Shown here: piece by piece, positions 27,253 to 38,292 of the stretch
How positions within the stretch are numbered: the first letter of the stretch is position 1
Layout of the letters: every line of letters begins with the position of its first letter
Assembly (NCBI GenBank): GCA_022113835.1
Contig: JAILWY010000001.1
Span: forward strand, 930,001-994,000
Reading direction: 5' to 3'
Source: Atopsyche davidsoni
Lineage: Eukaryota; Arthropoda; Insecta; Trichoptera; Hydrobiosidae
DNA length: 64,000 nucleotides
Notes under the pieces: model-generated
Told to the model about the DNA's origin: nothing
Seen by the model: only the letters and a program-made list of their open reading frames with translations
The model's database searches: none
Program-made: the position numbers and the translations under genes

Positions 27253-27504
27253 TGTACCAGACATTTCTGGCACAAAGACTGTAATTGATTGGGATTTGGA
27301 TGTGTGCCGGGAAGGGAGAGGTTAACTCAAACCGCCATCGTTTTGTATTCGTATCTCAACTCTCATTTATTGCACATGAAGATAGTAACAATATGGTTCA
27401 TGAAGTTAGCCACAATGCTGCCAACGTGCCGGTGGGAACATAAAAAAGGCAGTCCTCCACCGTCGTGAGGCCAGCGTCAAAAACGCTTGCCGACGTCCGG
27501 TACA
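27253..27504 (-). repeat. 5' LTR of the non-autonomous element
   Basis: 252 bp, identical by eye to 22553-22804. It should hold the promoter for the minus-strand transcript and carries the AATAAA signal at 27366-27371. I see no obvious TATA box. It is followed by target duplication ATAAT at 27505-27509. Confidence 0.93.
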
Positions 27505-27509
27505 ATAAT

Positions 27510-29474
27510 ACTATTATTTATTCTATAAGTATTCTTGTTGTGGTTTGGTTTTAGTTTTTAAGATTATCCTATAAAATATTTACTAATATCTTTTTTTTAA
27601 AGTAACAAATTTACATGATAATGTGAGTGATAATGTTTTTAAATATTATAGTATTGCCAGTGTCATAAAAATATTCCAAATAGCAGTCTAGTAAAAAATC
27701 TGCTTCTCAAATATGTTAAAAGTCTGTTAAGAACGTTTGCTTAACTAAAATAATTTAATCACCTTGTTTATACAGTGGCAATAGTGATAAATTTTATTTC
27801 ATAAAGTTAAATTTCCAAATAGAAATTATGCGATAAAATACACCGCTTACAGAGCGACAAATGTCCAATAGTCAAAATTGTACAAAGCACGATCCGCTTC
27901 AAAGCACTAACGCTAAAGGCTAAATATTAAAATATATACAGGGTGGCCCGCGCACACAGTGATACTGATTAAACAAAGCGAGCAACTTTTACGCCCAATA
28001 AAAAGTAAACTACCGCCGAGTAAAAAATAATTACGCGTTTATGAGCCAAATAAAAAACTGAATGATTCTAATTACTTAAAAAGTGTCTAAACGGCATCAA
28101 ACGTGCCGTAAAAAAACTGCGCGGCCCACCCGGGCTGCGATGATGAATAAAGTGTTTATGTGTTATAAAAAGACACTTTGAATTTAAGACTCTGTATTTA
28201 ATTATATTTTTCCGATATAAAATTTACTTCTTTGTAGCACTGGTAGATAATCTTACTTTCAATACAACAACTAATACTGGTATAATTAGCTGTATTCTAT
28301 AATTATACTAATTAATGTATCCAAATGAAAAATATATGGTAGCCTATAAAGCAATATATCTATAAAATAAGCGTATCGTGTTTTCATGGCTGCATCTAAC
28401 TGAATATTAAATATAACTATATTTATTTCTCTATAAAATAAATATAATTTCATTAAATTTATCGCGTAGTATACACTACTTATCCACGAGTTATTTTTAA
28501 TATTTATATATTTTTTACATAAGCCACCGACAATATTTTAATAACTCTGGTGAATTACCAATTGTGAACCTTTTTTCTGAAATCGAAGATGACGTAATAC
28601 CACACATAATCTTTATATATCAAAGTTTATCCTCTCGGTAGTAGAGTAAGCACAGTAGTTATGGTATAATCTTCAAAGACGTTGCTTACAATGCGTTTTA
28701 TACAAAAGGGACGATCGGTTAGTCCTCTTAGAGTTTCTTAGAATTTTGTAAGCAGGAGCCCTGTCACCATAACGCAAGTAGGCTCGCACGGAGAATGCTC
28801 ACGCCAGGCCCCGCTTATGAACAACCAGGGTCTGCTTATTGGTGTAGCTTGAATTTGCTCGGGTTCTGATTATAGCCAGGACTCGGCTAATGCCGAATTA
28901 CTGTGGGATTCCCCGGACAGCCGCGGTGATAAAGGGGAAAGATTTTCTAACTAAATTATTAAGGGACGCGACGAAGTTTTGGTTGAATTACTAATCGAGG
29001 CTTTGCTGTTTTGGTATTCGGGTTTATTTATTGTCTGATGCCTGTACATATATACACTTGCGAGAAACATAATGCAGATTAAAACTCGCAAATGATGGAA
29101 GACACTTTAAAATTGAATTTCGAAAATTTAACTCAAATTAAAATCTTTTATTACGTTAAATGTTTCAGCGCTATGTAAGTGGAAATAATGATTTCAAACA
29201 TAAGAAGTACTAAAAGGAGAATCAGTTTTAATCATAAAAATAGTCATGGCGTAATAAAATTCACGTTCGCTGCATATTTTTTATATTCACATTCATACAT
29301 TGCAAAAACCAAGGCAAAAATGTATTCATAATAAAATGCAATTCATACTTAAACATTTAGCTAAGAAATTACATGGGCATACGTGGTTTTTGTGCTGAAT
29401 ACAAAACAAATAATGGTGTAATAAATAAACCACAATAAATGAAACCACTCAATTTAAAAAAAAAAAAATTATTA
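27510..29474. other. Noncoding stretch upstream of the Ly6 gene
   Basis: No gene is supported. GC-rich islands lie at about 27935-28140 (bounded by short inverted repeats) and 28680-28930. The remainder is AT-rich. Confidence 0.5.
27939..28134. repeat. Segment bounded by short inverted repeats
   Basis: GGGTGGCCCGCGCA at about 27942-27955 faces its inverted counterpart at about 28115-28128 with one mismatch. The left end reads tacagggtgg, a form seen at ends of some Tc1/mariner-type elements. No TA duplication is certain. It could be a small inverted-repeat element or a regulatory island. Confidence 0.35.
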
Positions 29475-29592
29475 TTGATTTTTTGTGAAGACCGTCCCAC
29501 AAGAAGTACGATTTTGCCTATACAGGTTTTATTGATTGATAATGATTAAGTACATTTTTTTAAATATTGAAAATTGATTAAAGAATCTGATC
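29475..29592. repeat. tRNA-like palindromic repeat, terminal arm only (copy 3)
   Basis: It carries the family end (gtgaagaccgtcccac, aagtacgattttgcctatac, gataatgattaagtacattt, attgaaaattgattaaagaa) but lacks the tRNA-like centre and the second arm. It ends about 400 bp before the Ly6 start codon. Confidence 0.7.
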
Positions 29593-29685
29593 CTGCGCGC
29601 AGGTTGTGGGACTTACAAGGTTTGGCCTTGATGATAGCGTACATGTTTATCTTTTTTTTCGTTATTGAGTTAAGAAGGGAAAATA

Positions 29686-29733
29686 TACAAAATTATTTTT
29701 CTACGTAAATACAAAATTATTTTTCTACGTGAG
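29686..29733. repeat. 24-bp tandem duplication
   Basis: The unit tacaaaattatttttctacg plus four bases is present twice in tandem in the upstream region of the Ly6 gene. Confidence 0.85.
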
Positions 29734-29775
29734 TAGATGAATAACTTAAATAAATAACTAAGAACCTTCTGACGC

Positions 29776-29885
29776 ACACTTCATACATAGAATAGTCGGG
29801 AGTATTATGTGAGTCAGTACACTGTAATCTATTGTACACTTCATACTTAAAACAGTCGAGAATGTTTTGTGAATCATTGCACTGT
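29776..29885 (+). promoter_or_regulatory. 60-bp direct duplication in the Ly6 upstream region
   Basis: Two copies offset by 60 bp (29776-29825 and 29836-29885) share acacttcatac, a cagtcg-type core, gtgaatca/gtgagtca and cactgt. Divergence between copies shows the duplication is not very recent. A TATA-like tatatttttataag follows at about 29895. The position suggests promoter-proximal elements; the function is inferred. Confidence 0.45.
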
Positions 29886-29993
29886 GCGATTTTATATTTT
29901 TATAAGTGTAATCTGTAACCTCAACCAGTTGACTGTTAAAAACGAAGCAGGCTTGTGGTCTACTCGCTGAATCTTATTGCGTTATTATTAATA

Positions 29994-31534
29994 ATGGCGA
30001 CTTCAAATATAATTATTCGCATATTGCTTTTAGTGTTTTGTGTTCACTTTGTCGGTAAGTTTTGGTATTGTGTCTTTTTAAATTAATACTTATCAATAAC
30101 TATGCAAACTCATTGGTGTCATAATTATTTAAATGTATAAAATATTCAGTAGTCAGTGAAATTACATTTGAATATTTTAAATAAAAACTTTTGTTGTTTT
30201 TTACATGTTAACAATGTAGAAAAGTTTTTATTTCGAATGGGTTGCATATAAGAGTAAATTTTTTCACTTAATTAAAGACCCACGTTAGTCTGAAAGGGGC
30301 ACTAAGCTGCAATATACAAGTGGCGTTGGTTTGAGTCTTATCCGTACTTAAAACAAAATATAATAATCTTGTTGAGTGACAAGGCGTTTGATTCGTGAAG
30401 ATCCATTATTATAATGATACAAGTACCTTTGTATTTTGTCTTCACTTTGAGTTTAATAAAATTATTTGCATTACTAGTTTCGACCCAATACACCGGGTCA
30501 TCATCAGATGCATCACTAAAATCAGTTTAGTGATGCATCTGATGATGACCCGGTGTATTGGATCGAAACTAGTAATGCAAATTTTTTTAATAAACTCAAA
30601 GTGAAGACAAAATACAAAGGTACTGATATCATTATATAATAAAATATAATAGTTTTCTCTTTCTCTCCTGTAAAATTCTATTGATTGATAGCAATGCTCA
30701 CCCTAAATATAATTATAAATACAATTAAGGGATCAAAAGTGACGTTAGATTAAATTAAATATATTATAATTAAAAATTTCAAAAGCAAAGAAGCAAAACA
30801 TAAAAATTTAAATTTTCATGATGTGGTTTTTAATACTTAAAAAATGTAAGGCATCAATGTACGACTAATAGTCCTTATACATTATTCATTCTTTATTTCC
30901 ATAAATAAGTGTAAGACATTATTGGAAATTAATCAATAATATTATTATTAAAGATTAAAAATGTTTCTTTAGTTGCTGAGCACAGCGTGTCGCAGTGTTG
31001 GGCAAAGACATGTCTGGATTGTGTTGAAAAGGAGACTTTATTGAAAGGAGAAAAGACCACGTGCAGCAAAGACGAACCATCCAAGCTGCGTTCACTGGTA
31101 GAGGACGAACCTGTCACCAACAAAACCAACAAGTTCTTGTGCCTGAAGATGACTGCACATAACCCTGATATAAGTGAGTATCTGATGTCATTACACATCC
31201 TTAAATTTTTAGAAAAAAAATATACCAAATTTTTTAAATATTTACAAATAGTATTTTATTATTTTTCTATTCAAATTATATATATATATACAGTAAAAGT
31301 ATATAGTAAAAAAATATTTCAGCTGACTCTTACGATACCTATGCGGGGTGCATAACATTGGAAGCCGCCAATTCTGCATGCAAAATCATAGAGGAAGCTG
31401 AGAGACTGAAGGGAAAAACTCCAACCCATTGTGAGGTCTGCAACTCCGACCTCTGCAACGGTGCTCTGAGCACTCAGATTTCCTTGGCTCTGATTACATT
31501 ATCAGTTGTGCTGATTGCGGCTAGACCTACTTAA
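29994..31534 (+). CDS. Ly6/three-finger domain protein, secreted and probably GPI-anchored
   Basis: Three coding exons: 29994-30054, 30973-31173 and 31323-31534. All introns are GT-AG and phase 1, and the total is 474 nt, giving 157 residues. Residues 1-21 form a signal peptide (hydrophobic IIIRILLLVFCVHFV). The mature part has ten cysteines at 29, 34, 37, 51, 77, 97, 107, 124, 127 and 132, ending in the family signature CEVCNSDLCN. Residues about 139-154 are a hydrophobic tail after a small-residue site near 134-137, typical for GPI attachment. One N-glycosylation site (NKT) lies at 70. Insect Ly6 proteins of this build act at the cell surface in ion-channel modulation, septate-junction assembly or other roles; which applies here cannot be told. 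Start choice: first ATG, in frame with the signal peptide. Confidence 0.93.
30467..30512 (-). ncRNA. Hammerhead ribozyme, minimal, palindromic stem III
   Basis: On the minus strand: stem I TGCAT, core CTGATGA, one extra T, stem II GACCC / GGGTC, core GAAA, stem III ACTAGT (through the last A of GAAA), cleavage-site nucleotide A, stem I return ATGCA. All conserved core bases are present. Stem III is a self-complementary hexamer with no loop, so the fold needs two molecules or two motifs pairing with each other. Confidence 0.8.
30534..30579 (+). ncRNA. Hammerhead ribozyme, minimal, palindromic stem III
   Basis: The plus-strand partner, in the sense direction of the Ly6 transcript and inside its intron. 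Stem I TGCAT / ATGCA, core CTGATGA and GAAA, stem III ACTAGT, predicted cleavage after A30574. Stem II is GACCC / GGATC with one C-A mismatch, so this copy is slightly weaker than its minus-strand twin. Confidence 0.78.
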
Positions 31535-31590
31535 AAACACACCAATTATTTTTTTTTGAAACTATTTAACTACGTTGGTAATGTTGACAT

Positions 31591-31596
31591 AATAAA
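31591..31596 (+). terminator. Poly(A) signal of the Ly6 gene
   Basis: AATAAA, 56 bases after the stop codon, the first canonical signal downstream. Confidence 0.7.
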
Positions 31597-32109
31597 AAGT
31601 TTAATTTATTCGTTCAAATCGTCACTACATTATTACCAAATTCGTAAAATCAACATTGGTGTCAAATTTGTATGAATTCAATGATTTCTAATATGATTAT
31701 TATTAATTATACACACATAACTATTTATGGTGGTTTTATTTAATAGTGTACGCTCAACCAATTTCTTATTTCAGAAAACTTTTATGTAAAAATTGTTTAC
31801 TGACAGAATATTTAAAGGTAATTGTTTGTTTGATAATTCTATGTCTTTATTTTAAAAATAAATCCCAATTTGTAATAATTCATTCTGACTTAATAACACC
31901 GTTGTTATCTTATAAATACTCTTATAGTGTTGAAAATTTACGAGATCGAAAATACAAGTTTTACTAGGTAAAATATCAATGTTATTTGTTTTCCGAAAAA
32001 TCTTCTAACATTTGACTAATATTTTAATTTGTTTGAAAAAATATGAGCGTCTTTTAATTTAAAAAAGTTTGTTTATAATTATTTTAAATATTTGAACATT
32101 TTTTTTAGA
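31597..32109. other. Noncoding AT-rich stretch downstream of the Ly6 gene
   Basis: Very AT-rich; the short frame near 31746-31967 has no recognisable features. Nothing is supported here. Confidence 0.5.
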
Positions 32110-32256
32110 AACTTATATGAATATACTCAGTTTAATATTGCCAACGTAAAAGGTTAGCGAAACCTGTCACCAATAAAATAAAACATAAGGAAAAGTTACA
32201 ATGTACTTTATTTAAAATATTAAATTTCTACCAAGTACGCTCTGTCAAAAATATTA
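32110..32256 (+). repeat. F2 repeat, single-arm copy (copy b)
   Basis: The hammerhead-like motif at about 32124-32172 has changes in the first core (tttaatattgccaacg) and in stem II (ggttagc). The family tail follows, ending aaatttctaccaagtacgct then ctgtcaaaaatatt. The second inverted arm is absent. It appears to be an old, decayed copy. Confidence 0.65.
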
Positions 32257-35200
32257 AATACAAAAAATATGTGAACCTTATTTAAAGTGTATTACACGCA
32301 CATCTACATAACTTTCAATTTCTCACCAAGGTTATTTTTTTCAACGAAAGACAGTTAAATACATACAAAAAAAGAACATTCATTTACTTATTTCATGAAA
32401 AGCTATTTTAAAATATTTTATTACGGATACTTTTTATATCTTTGTGTTTTATTTTTTGAAGCAAGAGCAAAACAAAGGTATGTTTGGCAGTTTATATTAA
32501 AATTGAAGCAAAGCAAATACATCTTATATTATACAATTTCCTATGGTGACTATTCCATTTGCGACATTGAAATGTGAATATAATTTTTTTATTGCATTTC
32601 ATCAACGACTGCATTTGAAAACGGTAATAAATCAATGTTTAATAGATCACATTTATATTTTGAAATAGATAGGAGTTTTCTTGAACGCCGTTAGTACTGA
32701 AATGCAATTATGAAACGTTACACGGAAGATTTAGAGTGCATCGAGTGCGCTGCGCACCTGCAACACGTGGTTGCAGATAAAAGTAATAGATTTGTCTCCA
32801 CGTCTACCCTACAGCAATTGAGATAATTTAAAAAACCCACAAGCGAGTGCCCCAGAAGGCAACGCGAGTCTTCCTATTGTCAACATACCCTCCAAAGACA
32901 AACAAATCTTCCTCAATTTCGATATCATATTAAAGCCTTCGCGGAGCAAGTCGAGCAAGTCCGTTTCTTTGGTAAATATTTGCGAGGAGGCAAAGTGCCA
33001 CCTGGTGGGTGCGCGGCGCTCTAGCGCGGAAACAAACCAAATGGGAAATTAAAAAATGATGGCTTTTTATTTAGCTCTTCGCGCTTTTCTCGCCTCGGAG
33101 AAAATGGCTTTAGGTTCGCACTTCGGGGGTGAGTTATGTCCCGGAATCGGGTAAAATATTCAACTGAGAGTGACCTGTAGGGAAATTTAAGCTTTGCATG
33201 TACATTTTATGTGTAATTTCAGCACTGAGATTTATATTGTAATGCGTAATTAAACACAAAAAAATATGAATAATTAACCACAAAGTATACTGAAGGTTTT
33301 TTTTTTCTTATCATATTTTTAAGTAGTATTATTTGTAAATTAGGTTTCAGTAAATAGTGTATATGGGTATCTTGATTATTTTGTGATTTCAAAAGATTTT
33401 ACCTTGAACCATAACTATCGTTTATATTTATTTTCAGGAAAACCCTGTTTATTGGCAGTTAATAAAATAAACCCAATCATACCATGTCTTTCAGAACACA
33501 ATATATTTTTAAGTTCAGGGTTTAAAACGATTATCAAAATGATTTTTTTTGCTTTAGTTATGAATTTTGTCACATTCTTTATCATTTGTAATGTTGTTGT
33601 TAAATAATGATATCAGATAGTATTCGATGCATCAATAGAACAAAATAATCATTTTTATAACTTCATAAATCTCCATTTTCTTAAATCAAAATACTTTTTC
33701 TTGTTTTTTTTTTTAATGTGCAATGTTTTATTCATACTTTTAATTATAAAGAATAACTAAACTATATATATTGACATTATTTTCCATGCACATATATAAA
33801 TATATATAAATAAATTTATAAGATAAGTCTGACATATCGGAGTGAATTTGTAATATTTGTTTTAACTGATATTTCAACACCACTTATAAATGGGTATCAT
33901 AAGACAAAATTCTAAACCATATTTAGTAATCCATATCGCAATTGGCTTGACTGTGTGTAATTGTTTGTTTCCTCACCTTCTTACCATACATTTTACAGTA
34001 GGGAGCGTTTATGGATGTTTCATTCCAATTATTCCAACTTGAGTGTCTCCTCACAGAATTCAAAGAATTTTATCTCATTGTGTGAATATAACGATACACA
34101 ATCAAAGATTATAAGTTATATTACAGTAATAGTAGTGATAGCAGAGTAATGTGATTATTCAATTGTATTGCAGTGCTTACTCGTGAAAAAATTGTATATA
34201 TTTTTATTTATTTAATTTAAAATGAAAGAGAAAACCAAAAGAATATTATCGGTAAAGTACTCTAAATTAAAACTTTATCACATTTCGAAAATTTTTAGGT
34301 ACAAATTGCGCATTTCGAATTGAAATAATATTATTTTTGAAAGCAATGCTGATGTCTGTTACATATTTATTGATTTTTGGACTATCGGAAAATGGATTTC
34401 ACCAAAACTTGAATTATACTTGGTCTTTAAAACGACAAGGCCTGGTCTCAAAAATGCAGTGTTAGCTATTAATATCTCACAACTCGGCGCACAGTGGTCA
34501 CAGACTGTGCCTCTAGTCTGGAGCCAGGCGAGGCCGACTTGCTCAATTACCTCCGAGGCAATTTCCTCAGAACATTCCAGACGGCTTACATTATTGATGC
34601 TTTAGTATTCCACTGAATATGAAATGTTGGCGTAGCGGGGAGAGGAGTGAGCGGGTCCTGATCTGACTATTCGTTAACGATAACCTGATTTCTGATATGT
34701 TTTTTTAAATTTTATAGATTATTAACTATTTTTGAGCCAGGAAAAAGACAAAGAACAAATGATTATTATTTATTTTATTGACTATGAGCTCCTGACTTAT
34801 TACGTATAAATCCCACTGAATATGAAATGCTGGCATTACAGGAAGAAAAGTTAATGGTTCCCGATCTGTCCATACATTGACAATAGCCAATATTTCAATT
34901 TGTCTTTTATTTTATATTTAATTAAACTCACAATAAATATATTACATCACAACCCTATTTAAACAAAAAAAGGCCCATAATGAATAAATTTAGTTCCTAT
35001 TTGTTGTCTTCTGAACGTTTCATAGTTAGTGTCTTAATTAGTTTATTTCATGTTTATTATGGTGACTACTATTGAACTGTATCACTTACTAAAAAAGTGT
35101 ATAAAATCAAACCGCCAATATTTTACTAGAGCATGAAAAAGAGGAAATAATGCATCTAAATTCTTAACCTTTTGGTAAAAAAAATATTTTAAATTGAAAA

Positions 35201-37848
35201 TAATTTATAAGAAATACTTTAAATCCATATGTTTTATATTAATTTTTTTAATTATTTAATGACAAATTATTCAACTTGTGTGTAATTTTAAATGAATCCT
35301 AAATTGTCAAAGCAAATTGCTAACCGTACTTTGCGACCAAAATCAAAGACCACCATAGCCATCGGTCGTTCAGCTCATGGATGATTCAGGCCGGGGGTGG
35401 CTCGGGAGGATCGGGGTAGGGGATGGAATCAGAACCGTTCTGTTTAAGTATTTACAGGCACATCCTGGCGGACCGGAAGAGGGAGCTTCCAGAAACTTCG
35501 GAGCAATGGCGGTTATCTGTGTATTAGTTACAACACTAACGTAATTAAGATCTATCTTATCTACTAATTTATTTGGGGAAGACATTTGCTGTTTCGGGTC
35601 TACGACTATTTTAAGATAATATCAGTTGCTGTTTAAATTATATAAATGTACATTCAAATTAAATAAGTACGAAGTAATAAACAAATTGTGTAACGTAATT
35701 GTATTAAGTTAGTAATACTCATATTGGTAACAGAAGTAAAAAAATAATTAATTTGATTTATAAATTTACAGAATACACCTTCTGCGCAAACAAATTCAAA
35801 TCGAGGTTAAAACAATTACTCTTTCTGGACATGATTATTAGTTCAAATACCCCAATGATACATTTTTCATGATTCAATTATTCAGAAAATATATTGAGAA
35901 TAATCAAGCTCAGTAAAGTATAAAATTGTACATTCAAATTAAATATGTACGAACTAATAAACAAATGTTGTATCGTTATTGTTAAAATAACGATATTAAG
36001 TCATTAATACTCATATTGGTAACAGAAGTAAAAAAATACCCAATTTGATTTATAAATTTACAGAATACACCTTCTGCGCAAACAAATCCAAAAATTGTAC
36101 CTAATTAGCTTAGGCCTAAAATTTTATGGGGCTCGTAAGTATATTAATAAAATAATTACAAAAATAAACTCTTTTTATCGCTATTATAATATAAATAATA
36201 TAAGAAAATATATATATATTATGATATATTATTATACATTATTATATTTTACGCTGAGTAAAATAAAAAAATGTTACTCAATTTTATACTATTTATATAT
36301 GAAACGTATTTCAATTTATTTTATACCTGTTTTAGTCAAACGGAAAAATATTCAATCAAAAATATACAAATCGAAGATCTATAAAAATATTAATACATCA
36401 GAAAATAATTATAATTTTAATAATTATATCATATCAACAAACCGTTTGTCTTATGATATTAATTAATACTTAATCACGATTCTTTTGAAAAGTACAGACC
36501 GGGTTGTTTGACACCCCTGTATGCGGGGATGGTGGCGGCAGAGCTCTCGCGGGATGTATCTTCCCCCGCTGTACAACCAAACACTTTGCGTTGGTTTTGA
36601 TGACCACGCTCAAATTTTATGGTCACTTCCGTCGAATAAGGCAGCGAAAATACTGGAGCGATGGCATGAGAAGGGATCTGGCGAAAACACAAATCTTCAC
36701 ATGAATACGATTCTTGAAAAATTGTACGCTATCTGTATATTGCTGTAAATTATTTTAACAAAAATCATCGAAAGTAATCGACCAAATAAAGCAGTATTGT
36801 AACATCTCCAATAGAAGTAAGAGAAATCACAACACCTAAAAAAACTTTTAATGTTTCTTTTTAAACTGTGTTTTATTTTAACTCCTAGTTTTGTTTGGAT
36901 TTATTAAAGATTTAAGATGAAATGAGATGAACAAGTGAATTAAGGAAACACAGAGATGTACAAAATGTAAAGCTGTATAATTTTTTTTTGTTTATAGCTG
37001 GAAAAGAGAATGTTTTTTTAATTGTTCTTTGTATTGCCGTCACATTATATTTCCAGCTATTTTGCTAATACGTTGTATGACTTTTATAATAACATAATTG
37101 ATAATTTTCTACTCGTATCTCCCGTCATCACTCCAGTATGTTTCCAGAGGCGTGTGATTGTTCTTTTATTGGCTACACACAACACCCCACCTTTTAGTTC
37201 ACGATTGAATATAAAAAGGCACTTTGGGATGTAATTGTTCGGGATATGAGCTTCTTTTGTGATCTAAGTCATGATGGGAAATGTTATATGTTCCCTTCTG
37301 TCTCGATATTGACTATATATAGCACCTAAATGCACAAATGAACCTCTTTTATAACAACAATAAAGTTGGATGTTTTTACATTTTTACACCAAAAATATTT
37401 TCTAAATAAAAATGGTGTGCTTGATTAACGTAAAATAGGTATCATTTAAAAAAAAAACTATAAATTGATTGCTTAATTATTGTTTCTTACGGTTGAATAA
37501 ACAGGTTTTTTTTCCAAATATCTATCAAATTATTTTTAATAAATTTACAAAGAATTTCCAAATAAAATGACTAACATAATATTTATAAATCAAATACAAG
37601 CCATATGATCATATATATAAATGTTTATACATGTTTTTCATTTTATGACTTACTGGAACTCTTAAATGACTGCATGTCGCATGTTGTCTCACACTCCAAC
37701 CCCTCTGCAAGCAGAGAGGTCAGACAGTACACCATAACTGCATGAGACTTAAAGCTTAAGCAACGAGCACTACCCTCTAAATGAGTGAGGTGAAATATCA
37801 TATGAAGCGTATTCGACGTCCTAGTTCGGATATTTTTGTAATTTTTTC
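32257..37848. other. Noncoding stretch with GC-rich islands and local duplications
   Basis: No gene is supported. GC-rich islands lie at about 32690-33150, 34475-34680, 35335-35510 and 36485-36700. A degenerate local duplication links 34607-34690 and 34809-34890 (shared ccactgaatatgaaatg). The direct repeat at 35647/35927 is listed separately. A 7-bp perfect hairpin cctctgc/gcagagg lies at about 37709-37724. The 123-codon frame near 36095-36466 is AT-rich chance sequence. Confidence 0.45.
35647..36092. repeat. Direct repeat pair of about 160 bp
   Basis: 35647-35800 and 35927-36092 share tgtacattcaaattaaata, aatactcatattggtaacag and a ttctgcgcaaacaaat block in the same order, offset by about 280-290 bp. 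The second copy has a small insertion containing aacgatatt. It is a local tandem-type duplication with about 125 bp between copies. Confidence 0.85.
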
Positions 37849-37856
37849 ATGTTGAT

Positions 37857-38284
37857 CAGTGCTTCTCAAAGTGGTCCCTACGGACCCCAGGTCATTCAGG
37901 GTGTCCCTAAACAACGTCAGGGGGTCCGCGCAAGGTTTAATATAAAATAAAAAAATTGTGACACAATTTTATTAATATGGAAGATTAAATAAATAACAAT
38001 GAATACATTATTAGCAATTTTTACGTCCTAAGTAAAATATAAATATAGACAGGTGCATACAATACAGAGTGAGTCAGGTAGGTTAATACAGGAACGCAAT
38101 AGAGTCGATACTTGCACCAACTAGTCTATAATATGAATTTATGTAGTTTTTTACCCAGGGTCCGTAGGCAAGTTTTGACTATGAAAGGGGGTCCATGGGC
38201 AACTTTTGACTATGAAAGGAGGCCCGTGGGCAATTTTTGACTAAGAAAGGGGGTCCGTGGGCCAAAAGAGTTTGAGAGTCACTG
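37857..38284. mobile_element. Non-autonomous hAT-type element, copy C
   Basis: It starts CAGTGCTTCTCAAAGTGG and ends, inverted, CAGTGACTCTCAAACT, a typical hAT terminus. Flanks ATGTTGAT (37849-37856) and ATGTAGAT (38285-38292) match at 7 of 8 bases, as an aged 8-bp target duplication. It contains about 3.5 tandem copies of a 31-bp unit (about 38157-38262; gggtccgtgggcaa, then ttttgactatgaaag). It has no transposase. It is only distantly similar to the elements at 13531 and 15523. Confidence 0.88.
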
Positions 38285-38292
38285 ATGTAGAT

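Larger units (their letters stand above)
22553..27504 (-). mobile_element. Non-autonomous LTR retrotransposon, recent insertion
   Basis: A 4,952-bp element on the minus strand. It has two 252-bp LTRs that I read as identical, TG...CA ends, a 5-bp target duplication, a tRNA-Tyr-type primer-binding site after the 5' LTR and a short polypurine tract before the 3' LTR. The interior holds one gag-like frame with a coiled-coil start and large tandem-repeat arrays. I see no protease, reverse transcriptase, RNase H or integrase motif in any frame. It must be mobilised by enzymes from another element. It resembles the TR-GAG class described in plants, but the Gag identity here is inferred. The interior is far more GC-rich than the surrounding DNA. 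LTR identity implies insertion recent on an evolutionary scale. Confidence 0.9.
30365..30640. mobile_element. Foldback element with two inverted hammerhead ribozymes (family F1, copy 1)
   Basis: Arms of about 110 bp (about 30405-30520 and 30526-30640) are near-perfect inverted complements with a 5-base loop. The left end has an extra unpaired segment with a tgagtgacaaggcgtttgat motif, shared with the copy at 51803-51997. A 10-base direct repeat AAAATATAAT (30355-30364 and 30641-30650) may be the target duplication. It has no reading frame. Minimal hammerheads with this build are known from Penelope-like retroelements, so a Penelope-derived non-autonomous origin is likely. Confidence 0.8.
30055..30972 (+). 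other. Intron 1 of the Ly6 gene
   Basis: The donor is gtcg|gtaagt and the acceptor is tttctttag|ttgctg, interrupting the codon for residue 21. The 918-base intron contains the foldback element with two hammerhead ribozyme motifs at 30365-30640. This split after the signal-peptide exon is common in insect Ly6 genes. Confidence 0.9.

Noticed and set aside
36095..36466. 123-codon AT-rich frame
   Set aside because: Lys/Tyr/Ile/Asn-rich composition as expected for random AT-rich DNA; partly within a repetitive AT stretch.
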